Translations under genes and position numbers: made by a program
Source: Sophora flavescens
Lineage: Eukaryota; Streptophyta; Magnoliopsida; Fabales; Fabaceae
Length of the DNA stretch: 64,000 nucleotides
NCBI GenBank assembly: GCA_030762895.1
Contig: CM061065.1
Coordinates: 72,462,200-72,526,199 of the forward strand
Direction: 5' to 3'
Notes under the pieces: model-generated
What the model saw: only the letters and a program-made list of their open reading frames with translations
Told to the model about the DNA's origin: nothing
Database searches by the model: none
Shown here: positions 32,946 to 43,284 of the stretch, in pieces
Numbering within the stretch: position 1 is the stretch's first letter
Layout of the letters: every line of letters starts with the position of its first letter

Positions 32946-34950
32946 TGTTAAGTCATAATGCGTCTGACTCGTCATGCGTCTGACTCACACTCATGTGGCT
33001 CTTGTGTGTTTTGATGAACTCAAACATTAAGTAATTTATTTTACATTGAACCTTATGAACTTTGTTAATCATCTACTTGAGTGTGTAGCCAAAGCTATCA
33101 TAGCAGGACAAGTCAACAAAAGATTATGAAAGAATCAAATGGTTGCATACAACCGTCTAAAGTACACAGTGTCTGAAGTCAGACTAACTAAAGCCTACGA
33201 CTTTCAGTCTCATCATTCTCTGAAGAAGTACAAATATCAAAGCAGTATTGAAGTAGTATCAATGCAAATCAATCAATGATTGTCATCTTTACTGAAAGCT
33301 AAAAGAAAAAGACTTACTCGATCATGAGTAAACAAAAGAGTAGAATCGAGCAATACTATTATGGAAGACTTTTCATTCTTACTTGACTAACTATGCTAAA
33401 GACTAAAGAAGCATGAAGTGATCAGTCAGAGTAATGATCAAAGTATTGAAGGAATACAACACTATACTCTAAAGGAAAGTTGAAAGAAGATTTGGATCAA
33501 GTTTACAGACACAAATCCAATCAAGAAGAAATCACATATGCGTCTGAGTCCCTGACAAAATCAGAATCTTCACTTTGTCAGATCAATCTACCAAGACTCT
33601 CTTGACAACCTCTGTCTCAACCTTAGACCAGGAAATGATCAAGATCAAGATTATGTGGTATTTCCAAACCAATCTGGAAAGTGCTCGAAGGAAAGAAAAT
33701 TTATCTCACAGTATGCATCTATACCTCTGACAAAGTCAGCATCACTCTTCTGTCAGATTAATATCTTTGATTCAATAAATAATTCAAACATCCTCGAACT
33801 TAGAAGATGTGAAATGCTAATGTCACTTCTATGATATTGAAGCACGTGCCAAGAAGAAAACCTCTCTATGAAGAATTTACTTAATCTCTGATTCAAGGTT
33901 AAGAGCGTTTTGAAATATAGGTAATTAAACTTGAAAGAAGTTTATTCATATATTTCTTATCTTCAATCGAAATCAGAAAAAGGAGAAAAGACAAAAAGGC
34001 AAAGCTACAAGAAAGCATTCCTTATGATAGTAAAAGAAAAGCTACTTTATCAGAGCTTTTCTATGTGTTACACAAATAAGGAAAGAACGTTGTCCAAAGC
34101 TACTGTAAAGCATATCTGCTATACTCAGTTATCATCAAGGAATCTTCAACGTTCTTCAAAGCATTTATTATCAAGTCAGAACGACTATCTCTCAAAGAAC
34201 AAAGCTGAAGACCTTCAAATGCATCTCAACGGATCTTTTTGGTCAAGTATAAATAGATGAAGTTGAAGACCAAGGAAAGCAGAGACAGCAAATACAAGTG
34301 AGGTGATACTATGATAAACATAAAAACCAAAGAAAATCTCTCATCAAACTGAAAGGGTATAATACTCGAAGAAGAACCTATCTTACAAATCAATAGCTGA
34401 AAGCTCTCATCACTCACTCATCTTCTCACTCTGAATATTATTCGAAGAAGAACTCATCTGCAACTCACCAAGTTCTAAGTTCATATCCACTCTCTGTAGT
34501 GTTTAAATATTGGTTGAATTGCCTTGTAATCCTGAAGCTGTGCTTCAAAAACTCTCTCAAATTCTAAACCTGAAGAGGCTAGGTGTACAAACAATACTTG
34601 TGATTGAGCCTGGAGAGGCTAGGTGTGCAAATAATAATCATCTGTACCCTTGATCAGTTATAGTGTTAAAACTTGGTTAAGCCAACGACTGGATGTAGCC
34701 CAAGGTTGTGGGTGAACTAGGATAAATCTCTGGGTATACTGTCTCCCTATCCTTTACTTTATTATTCAGTTTGTTTAACTGTTTTAAGTAACTAACTCGG
34801 GTGTGTTATATAGTTGCAAATCAGTGTGTTGTGAAAGGCGTCTGTTCCTAAAGCTACTTTCATTCACTGATTTTGTTGTGTGCTTCTTAAACTCTGATTT
34901 TTAAAAACACTATTCAACCCCCCCTTCTAGTGTTGTTTTATGCCATTTCG
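32946..34950 (+). repeat. 5' LTR of element F
   Basis: TGTTAAGTCATAATGCG to ATGCCATTTCG; the final A is changed to G compared with the 3' LTR (TTTCA). It is 2005 bp and includes TATAAATAGA at 34248-34257 and diverged 40-bp repeats at 34565-34635. The frame at 33931-34260 recurs in the 3' LTR and is not a gene. Confidence 0.93.
34248..34257 (+). promoter_or_regulatory. LTR TATA box of element F
   Basis: TATAAATAGA, identical to the motif in the 3' LTR (41733-41742) and on the minus strand in element A LTRs. About 700 bp from the LTR end. Confidence 0.75.
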
Positions 34951-34951
34951 G

Positions 34952-34963
34952 TGGGTATCGAGC
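34952..34963 (+). other. Primer-binding site of element F
   Basis: TGGGTATCGAGC, one base inside the LTR end, a mutated form of the initiator-tRNA site TGGTATCAGAGC; compare TGGTAGCAGAGC in element A. Confidence 0.7.
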
Positions 34964-35012
34964 TCAGCCTTTGGGTTGAGCACCTCACGATGTAGAGGAA
35001 AACATCCGAAGA

Positions 35013-36163
35013 ATGGCAAGTGAAGCAGCCTCAACCAACAGTATGTACAATCGGGGTACATATCTCAGTAAACCACCCATATTCAATGGAAAAGATTATA
35101 AGTACTGGAGGAGTATGATGAGAATGTTCATAGAGTTAATTGATCTAGATCTATGGGAAATCATATCTCAAGGTCCTACAAATCCAACTGATGAAAGTGG
35201 AAATACTATTCCAAGAAGCATATGGACATCAGATCACAAAAATATGGTTCAACTTAATACCAAAGCAAAATATTTTCTTGTATGTTCTCTTAGCAGTTCT
35301 GAATATGATAACGTAAGTAGCTGTGAAACAACCAAAGATATCTGGATTAGACTTGAAGAACTATATGATGAAGATGTTGTTGTCAAAAAAACTTATGAAG
35401 AAATATCTGTTAACAATGTTGACAAGCTTCCATCTTCAAATACATCAGTGGATCAATATTCTCAAAATGATGATGAAGATGTAGGAGTTTCTGAAGCAAC
35501 CAAAAAGATGAGAAGATTCTAGAATAAAATAAGAACTAAGAAAGTAGCAATCAGAACAGCAGGTGATAGAATGCCTCCTCTCAAAAAGATGATCACTTGG
35601 GAAGATCTGGACAAAGAATTAGATAAAGAGTTCAAATGTCTACTTGGAGACACTGACTCGGATTATGAGGTAAATTCTGAATTTGAGGATTTACAAGATG
35701 CCTATCATGAACTTCTCAGTGAATCCAACTGTATTCTTCATAAGTTCAAAGAACTTAAGAAGAAGTATGTAAAGCTCACTAAGGAGCATGAACAGAAAAA
35801 TCTTAAGATTGATGAACTGGTCTTAGAAAACAGAAAGCTCAAAGTAGAAATGCTTAAAGCTGAGATCATTACCGAAACATCACCATCTGAAGAAGTTGTT
35901 AAACTTCAACAGAAAGTGGAAGAGCTCACTAATGATCTTGCTAGATTTGTCAATGGCAAGAACAACCTAATGAAACTTCTAGGAAGCCAAAGGTCTATTT
36001 TTGACAAAACTAGTATTGGTTACACTGAAGAGAATCGTGATAATGTATCTGATAAACTCTCATATAATGTGAAAATCCCTATCAAACCTTTTTTTTAATA
36101 TATCATGTACTTTTTGTGGTAAATCTGGACATATTACGTCCAAGTACTTTCACAAGAGAAAAG
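35013..36163 (+). pseudogene. gag of element F
   Basis: Starts MASEAASTNSMYNRG. KPPIFNGKDYKYWRSMMRMF and the following region are a UBN2-type copia gag. The centre of the usual domain is short: the frame passes from SETTKDIWIRLEELY-like sequence into an acidic linker (NDDEDVGVSEATKK) and stops at 35520-35522. A second segment starting MPPLKKMITWEDLD (35571) carries a coiled coil (KKKYVKLTKEHEQKNLKID) to 36098, where a T run shifts frame. The zinc knuckle CTFCGKSGHITSKY at about 36108-36150 has its last Cys replaced by Tyr. It is inactive as it stands. Confidence 0.85.
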
Positions 36164-36460
36164 CCAAGTCTTCACAGACTAGAATACTTAACAAAAGTGG
36201 ACCCAAAAAGGTCCAGGTACCAAAACACCTTATAATACCTCTTGCAGATTTATTGAGTAGATCAAAGAAGACACATTTGATAGAGATTGGAAAATAGACT
36301 CTAACCACTCACAATGACAAAAGAGTATATATTCCAATGCCTCCAATTTGAGTAAAAGCACCTCAATGGAAAAGGGAGAAAATACACGAGGTCAGTGATT
36401 TTTGAGACAAATCACTTACAGGTAAGTATATAAGAAAGTCTATTTTAAGAACCTTGTGTA
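36164..36460 (+). other. Spacer after gag of element F
   Basis: Non-coding sequence matching element A (10210-10499, minus). No pol gene. AACCTTGTGTA at 36450-36460 is the left target duplication of the RPL36 retrocopy. Confidence 0.6.
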
Positions 36461-37021
36461 TTTTTTTTTATAAACCAATCACACTTTCCATAAATCATGT
36501 ATAGTTAAATGGAACATATTTCTAAAAGTAAAAAACTTGAATTAAACAAAATTAAGATAACATATTCATCAAAACATTGATTTGTCCTGTGAAACTAGAA
36601 CAAAGCAAATAAGACTTATTTCTTTTTATCACTAGCTCCACTGGTCCTCATCTTTCAGAGAACATTGGACATCTCCTCAAGCTTCTTCTTTGCATGATTG
36701 TGGGTTCCGAGCTTTCTCTTTGCAACCTTCGGGGCTATCTTATCCTTTCCAACCTTGAGTAACTCAGTTATACGCTTCTCACAAGGAGTGAAACCAGTAA
36801 CCTCGCGGATGAGGTTCCTTACAAAGTGCACCCTCTTGCTTGTTTTCCCCTTGCGATCTGAGGGCTTTGGAGGCAATTCCCTTTTGGTGACAATGTGACC
36901 CTTATTCAATCCAACAAACATACCCGTACTAGGTTGTTTAGGAGCCATTTCCCTCTGGAAGTCGTAGCCTGTGAAACCCTAACTAATCCCGGAGTGTAGA
37001 GGGAAGTGACGGAACTCTATT
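36461..37021 (-). mobile_element. Processed (retroposed) RPL36 mRNA copy
   Basis: Inserted cDNA of a ribosomal protein mRNA: on the minus strand a 5' leader with TTAGGGTTT (typical of plant ribosomal protein genes), intron-free coding region, 3' UTR and a short A9 tail (T run at 36461-36469). Imperfect target duplications AACCTTGTGTA (36450-36460) and AACCTTATGTT (37022-37032) flank it; element A shows the uninterrupted site. These are the marks of L1-type retroposition. Confidence 0.88.
36616..36948 (-). pseudogene. RPL36: 60S ribosomal protein L36 (eL36) retropseudogene
   Basis: The minus-strand frame starts MAPKQPSTGMFVGLNKGHIV and runs through PSDRKGKTSKRVHFVRNLIRE, EKRITELLKVGKDK and AKRKLGTHNHAKKK, the full eL36 family sequence at about its usual length (110 codons). 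eL36 is a small basic protein of the large cytosolic ribosomal subunit. A TGA (36655-36657) replaces a conserved Arg codon after EMSNVL; the last 12 codons (KMRTSGASDKKK) and the normal TAA (36616-36618) follow in frame. Substitutions at conserved positions (PCEKRI for PYEKRI, KIAPK for KRALK) fit a decaying copy. Intronless and embedded in element F, so very unlikely to be the functional gene. Confidence 0.95.
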
Positions 37022-37370
37022 AACCTTATGTTTGATTGTGTGAATATTTGATTTAATGCGTCTGTTAGTTTAAAACTCGTCTCATATGACGTGGACCCTC
37101 TTTAAAGACTGAGAGAGACATATTAATTTCAAAATTCTCGAATGATTAAGTGGGAAGTTAATAAGGAAACATTTCATTCCCTTCGGCTAGTTTCTCTCTC
37201 AACATATCAGCGCATTTAATGCAAAGTGGTTTTCGTAAACCTCTTCATCACACACAAAACCATTCACCTTCAGACTCATCTCTTCGCTCTCTCTCTTTCT
37301 CTCAAAAAAGGTTTCAACCTTTCTTTCTCCTTCTACCCTAATCTCTCTCCACCTTCTACCGTCTACAAAA

Positions 37371-39873
37371 ATGGCTTTAGGAAGATCAACAAACCTCTCT
37401 GCCTTCCCCAATATGGAAGAAGCAGAAGCCAGAAGGATACTCATAAAACACGTTACCAAGTTTAAAGAAATCAAAGCGGCTGGCTTAGACGTTTTGCCAG
37501 AACTTGAGTTCACGGACTGGATGAACTTCTTCACAATAAGGGAAAATGTTTATCCCCACATCATTAAAGAGTTTTGGAAAAACTCTGCATCTTCAAGACA
37601 TGCACAACAGTTTAGTATAGCGGGAAACGTGATTGCAGTAAGGCATCGGTTTGACATCCGTGACATCATTCGAGTAACTGGCTATGCTAAGGAAAGAACA
37701 AGAATGTCTGATGACTGGGAACAGTTTGAAGACAAGGAAGAAGTTAATCTCACCCTATATGGAGACAATCTCTTTGAGAATAAGTTTGTTCGCTATCTCC
37801 TTCCAAAAGCTAGGCTTTTACATGTCATCTTGACTAGGTGTGTAACCCCAGGAAAGGCTCTCTGAATGTTGTGTTTAAGGCAAACAAATATGCTTTATTT
37901 TGACTTCTCAATTTTAGAAAAGTTGATATAAATGATGTTATTTTCAATCACAAGATTAAGACTGCTAGTGGAAAGACATGTTATCCATATGCTATGCTTT
38001 TGACAAGACTGTTAAGAAATAAGGGATATGTTTTAACTTTTGAAATTTGGAATCAGATACATGTTATTTCAGTGAAAAACCTTGTAGATTTGGAAATGAA
38101 AAATGAATCTAGAAATGATTTTGTTATTGCTGGAAACCCCTGGAAGAGTCTATGGTGACTCAGATAATGATAAACCTTTAAGTTCTGTTTTGAAAAGAAA
38201 AAGGAAGGAAGTTTGTGTATGAGAAAAACAAGAAAGAAAGAAATCTGAAGAAACCAAGGTCTGGAAAAACATCAGTAACTAAAGTAGTATCTTAACTAGT
38301 TGCTGGTGTGTCTGATTGTTTCAATTAAAAGAAAAGGTTGTCTAAGAAAAGGAAATGAGGAAGAATTGGGAAAGAAGAAGAAAGGCTGAGTAAAGGAATA
38401 AGGATTTGTGAACCTAGGAATGATGAAGCTAGAATGTCTGAACAAGAGCAAGAAGAACAAGAAGAAGTACAATAAGAAGAATTGGAACAAGGATTAGTTG
38501 AAAAATCCGAAGAAGAAAGAAAAAGAAGACTGTTTGAGTTTGAACAAAACTGGTAAAAGTACAGGAATGGATGGTGCATGAGATACAGACCATCTCAAGA
38601 TATTTCACCAAAACCAATAAAGACAATTGGTGAATTATCTGAAAGAGATTTAGAAGCCCTTCAAGCTCTATAAGCTTTAAAGAAACATGTTAAAGAAAGG
38701 AAGTTCATTGCAAATGACACCCATGTCCATATTCCAAGATTCCTTTTGGATGATGCTCAGAGAAAGGATCTAAAGAGAAAGATTAAAAAGAGGATTTTCA
38801 CTCCAAGGGATGTAGCTGTATTTTAGAAGATGAAAAGGGTCAATGGGATGCCGAGTCATCTGGATCTGGACTGACTGAATATTAGAAGTGGAAGACTCCA
38901 ACTCTGAATGGAAAGATTGGTTTTGTTGCTTTGCAACACTTTAGGTATGTCGGACCCTCAAAACCCCTTCCTCTGTATACAGAAGTTATCCTTTTCTGAT
39001 CGTTCATGAACCCAATATCTATTTCTTTCAAAACACCTTTTTTCTGTGATGTGTCGGGTCAAGATCCTTGATTAATTGGCTAGTAGACTCCATAGTCTAT
39101 GAGGATGAGAGAACCTCTCCCTGTTCAAAGATCAACAAAAATTATGTTCTATACCATAGTGACTCACTCCTTGATCAATAGATTGAGTCTATGGTGCAGA
39201 ACCCCAGTGTTTGAAGAATCAGTTTATGAAAACCTCCCCAATCTGAATCAATTTGTGTTTGAACTTTTTGCATCATTTCTTTTGCTCCATTTCTAACACC
39301 TTTCATGTGTTAAGAAATTCTGTCTCAATTCTCTCTGAAAACCCCATCTCTGAAAACCTCGTTTCAAATTTGGTTATCCTGTCTGAACCAAGCTTATCCG
39401 ATGTTGATGATGAAGATTATGAATCTGTGTCTGTTCCACCCTTGATCAACTTCTCTACAACAACTTCTTTTGTGGTTTAATAAGAATCAAGAAATTTTCT
39501 TAATTCATCTTCTGAAGAGATTGTAGTTGAAGAAACAATATCTGCGGAAACAAGCTTGGTCTCTCTCTCTAAAAATGTGTCTGAAAATCTGTCTCAACCT
39601 CCTGCATGTATCAAACTTCTGCGATGGTACGACAACTACCATGAGGCAATGCTTTATGCCGAGGAAATGGTTGAAGATATCCCTATTCAAGAAGAACCAG
39701 TGCAACTACCAGAAGTAGTCCTGCAGCAGCAAGCAAATCAGCATGAACTAAGAAATTAACAGAATCCTGCAGTGGTAAGTGACCCTGTAGCAAGAGCTAA
39801 ACTGCAAGGAATTCGTCAAGAGATGAAGCAAGTCGTAATGCTCCTACACAAACTGCTTGAAAAGATGAACTAA
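37371..39873 (+). pseudogene. Second ORF of element F (envelope-like / plant-transposon-protein type), degraded
   Basis: Starts MALGRSTNLSAFPNMEEAEA. The first 164 codons are open and carry WMNFFTIRENVYPHIIKEFW, FDIRDIIRVTGYAKERTRM and NKFVRYLLPKARLLHVILTR, features of the putative plant transposon protein domain. The homology then continues in changing frames: KVDINDVIFNHKIK-like, TCYPYAMLLTRLLRN, a lysine-rich stretch, FLLDDAQRKDLKRKIKKRI (about 38735-38800), LINRLSLWCRTPVFEES (about 39170), a serine/acid-rich region and a C-terminal KLQGIRQEMKQVVMLLHKLL, ending TAA at 39871-39873. It aligns over its length with 9886-7435 (minus) of element A. Function unknown; envelope-like protein or movement/packaging factor are guesses. 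Confidence 0.75.
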
Positions 39874-40429
39874 TTTGTCTTTCAATGATGATCTTTTTAC
39901 CTGATCTCTTTCTGAATTTTTGATTATATCTCTGTTTATGAGCCATCTTTGAGGACTCATTTGTTTTTGGTAATATCTGTTTCTGTTTTAGACAAAGTTT
40001 AAATGAGTCATCTGTCTGACTCACTTTTATGCTCATCCTATCTATGCGTGATTACTTGTTATTTATAAATTACTTGTATGTTTTCTGGCTAAATGCCTCC
40101 CCAAAAGCACCAAAGTACTTTCCTTTTTGATAATGCCAAAAGGGGCAGAAATAACATAAGATCATTAAATAACATAAGAGCTAAGAGAAATAATATGATG
40201 AAGCAACATAGCAAATAACATGAAGCCTTATAGTAAGTTAAAAGAAATAAGTTTGAAAAGAGCTAGAATGTATGCTCTTCGTTGTTTTAAATATAGCATA
40301 AGTTTAGGGGGAGTCTCTAAACTTTCATGGAAACAATTTGTCTTGCTAATCCCTTAATTGCTATACTTATATTTTCTTGTTCAATATAAAATCTTATGGA
40401 ATGTTTGTCATCATAAAAAAGGGGGAGAA
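39874..40429 (+). other. 3' non-coding region of element F with polypurine tracts
   Basis: No gene. Contains GATAATGCCAAAAGGGGCAGAAA (about 40122-40144), AAGTTTAGGGGGAGTC (about 40301) and the terminal AAAAAAGGGGGAGAA (40415-40429) immediately before the 3' LTR, the expected plus-strand primer. Confidence 0.75.
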
Positions 40430-42474
40430 TGTTAAGTCATAATGCGTCTGACTCATCATGTGTCTTACTCGCACTGTTGTGATCCTTGTGTGTTTTGATG
40501 AACTCAAACTTTAAGTAATTGATTTTACATTGAACCTTATGAACTTTTCTAATAATCTACTTGAGTGTTTAGCCAAAGCTATCATAGCAAGACAAGTCAA
40601 CAAAAGATTATGAAAGAATCAAATGGCTGCATACAAGCGTCTGAAGTACAATGCGTCTGAAGTCTGACTGGCTAAAGCCTACAACTTTCAGTCTCATCAT
40701 TCTATGAAGAAGAACAAATATCAAAGTAGTATTGAAGCAGTATCAAAGCAAAGCAATCAATGATTGTCATCTTTACTGAAAGCTAAAAGAAAAAGACGTA
40801 CTCGATCATGAGTAAAAAAAAGAGTAGAATCGAGCAATACTCTTATGGAAGACTTTTCATTCTTACTTGACTAACTATGCTAAAGACTAAAGAAGCATGA
40901 AGTGATCAGTTAGAGTAATGATCAAAGTATTGAAGGAATACAAACACTATACTCTAAAGGAAAGTTGAAAGAAGATTTGGATCAAGTTTACAGACACAAA
41001 TCCAATCAAGAAGAAATCACATGTGCGTCTGAGTCCCTGACAAAATCAGAATCTTCACTTTGTCAGATCAATCTACCAAGACTCTCTTGACAACTTTTGT
41101 CTCAACCTTAGACCAAGAAATGATCAAGATCAAGATTATGTGGTATCTTCAAACCAATCTGGAAAGCGCTTAAAGGAAAGAATGTTTATCTCTCAGTATA
41201 CGTCTATACCTCTAACAAAGTCAGCATCACTCTTTTGTCAGATTAATATGTTTGATTCAAGAAATAATTCAAACATCCTCGAACTTAGAAGATTTGAAAT
41301 TCAAATGTCACTTCTATGATATTGAAGCACGTGCCAAGAAGAAAACCTCTCTATGAAGAATTTACTTAATCTCTGATTCAAGGTTAAGAGCGATTTGAAA
41401 TATATTTAATTAAACTTGAGAGAGGATTATTCATATATTTCTTATCTTCAATCGAAATCAGAAAAAGGAGAAAAGGCAAAAGGGCAAAGCTACAAGAAAG
41501 CATTCCTTATGATTGTAAAATAAAAGCTACTGTATCTGAGCATTTCTATGTGTTACACAAATAAAGAAAGAACGCTGCCCAAAGCTACTGTAAAGCATAT
41601 ATGCTATACTCAGTTATCAACAAGGAATCTTCAACGTTCTTTAAAGCATTTATTATCAAGTCAGAACGGCTATCTCTCAAAGAACAAAGCTGAAGACCTT
41701 CAAATGCATCTCAACGGATCTTTTTGGTCAAGTATAAATAGATGAAGTTGAAGACCAAGAAAAGTAGAGACAACAGATACAAGTGAGGTGATACTATGAT
41801 AAACAGAAAAACCAAAGAAAATCTCTCATCAAACTGAAAGGGTATAATACTCGAAGAAGAACTTATCTTACAAATCAATAGCTGAAAGCTCTCATCACTC
41901 ACTCATCTTCTTCTCACTCTAAATATTATTAGAAGAAGAACACATCTGCAACTCACCAAGTTCCAAGTTCATATCCACTCTCTGCAGTGTTTTAATATTG
42001 GTTGAATTGCCTTATAACCATGAAGCTGTGCTTAAAAAACTCTCTCAAACTCTCTGTGCCTGAAGAGGCTTGTTTCAAGAATACTTGTTGAGCCTGAAGA
42101 GGCTAGGTGTGCAAACAATATATGTGATTGAGCCTAGAGAGGCTAGGTGTGTAAATAATACTTGTTTGTAACCTTGTTCAGTTATAGTGTTAAAACTTGG
42201 TTAAGTCAAGGACTGGATGTAGCCCAAGGTTGTGGGTGAACTAGGATAAATCTCTGAGTATACTCTCTCCCTATCCTTTACTTTATTATTCAGTTTGTTT
42301 AACTGTTTTAAGTAATTAACTCGGGTGTGTTATATAGTTGCAAATCAGTGTGTTGTGAAAGGCGTCTGTTCCTAGAGCTACTTTCATTCACTGATTTTGT
42401 TGTGTGCTTCTTAAACTCTGATTTTCGAAAACACTATTCAACCCCCTCTTCTAGTGTTGTTTTGTGCCATTTCA
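40430..42474 (+). repeat. 3' LTR of element F
   Basis: TGTTAAGTCATAATGCG to TGCCATTTCA, 2045 bp, very similar to the 5' LTR at 32946-34950. TATAAATAGA at 41733-41742; 40-bp type repeats at about 42058-42160 (one more than in the 5' LTR). Confidence 0.95.
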
Positions 42475-43284
42475 AGGACATCCTACAATAGGCTTATTTC
42501 AAGCTTCTGTCACAAGTCTATGACAATCTGGGTGAGAGATCCATATTTTTCTAAATTTAAATGAAGAAGGAAAGGACATATCCCTCTTAACAGCAGACAA
42601 CAAAAGAGGGAAGTGATCAGACTTGCTTCTAACAAGAGTACAGCGGTTTGTTGAATTCCATAAATCCATCCAGCTATAATTACAAAGTGATCTGTCAAGT
42701 CCTTTTTCAGTATGGTGCATGCCTCTTCTACCATTACTCCAAGTGAATTGAGCACCAACAGTTTCTAAATGAATAAGATTACAGCTATCTGACCATTGCC
42801 TGAATTCTGCACATGAAGCTTGAGAAGGAAAGTGAGATCCTCTCATTTCATGGGAGCCAATAATGGCATTGAAATCACCAATATAGCACCAAGGGCCCTG
42901 ATTACTCAGTTGCAATTGTTCCAACTCACTCCATAAGGTTCTTCTTGATCTCAATGAAGTGCAAGCATAAACTGCAGATGCATAAACTGTTTGACCTTCA
43001 CATAAGACATAAACAGAAATATGCTAGACAGAAGATGAAATAACAACAGGAGATAGGTCCACTTTACAGAATCCCCATATGTTTGGCAACAAGTACCCTC
43101 TGTCATTAACAGCAAATGATTTCAGACCTAACTTATGCCAAAAAGGAACAAGAATTTGATGGAGAGAGATCCACGGTTCTGTTAAAAACAAAAAATCGAG
43201 CTTGTACTGCAGGCAAAGCTTTTTAAGAACAACCCTAGAATCAGGGTTACTAACTCCTCTAATGTTCCAGAAGAGGATCTTCAT
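42475..43284 (-). pseudogene. LINE ORF2: N-terminal endonuclease domain
   Basis: ATG at 43282-43284 starts MKILFWNIRGVSNPDSRVV, the canonical start of plant LINE AP-type endonuclease. LDFLFLTEPW, GPWCYIGDFNAI (GDFN motif), HLETVGAQFTWSNGRRG and SDHFPLLLS (SDH catalytic motif) follow in order. A TAG at about 43024 is the only stop in the domain. The endonuclease would nick target DNA for target-primed reverse transcription. Cut at 42474 by element F; continues at 32945. Confidence 0.95.

Larger units (their letters stand above)
32946..42474 (+). mobile_element. Element F: Sirevirus-like non-autonomous copia element
   Basis: Plus-strand element with both LTRs starting TGTTAAGTCATAATGCG, flanked by a perfect 5-bp duplication AGGAC (32941-32945 and 42475-42479) inside the LINE. 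It contains a primer-binding site, gag, the large ORF2, polypurine tract and no pol. A processed RPL36 copy sits between gag and ORF2. It matches element A along its length, so the gag-ORF2 structure without pol is shared by two independent insertions. Length 9529 bp. Confidence 0.95.

Noticed and set aside
33931..34260. 109-residue frame in the F 5' LTR (repeated at 41548-41745)
   Set aside because: It lies across the LTR promoter region, is partly shared with A's LTRs on the other strand, and has no domain.
36698..36898. Plus-strand frame over the RPL36 copy
   Set aside because: It is a shadow of the minus-strand eL36 frame, which matches a known family along its full length.
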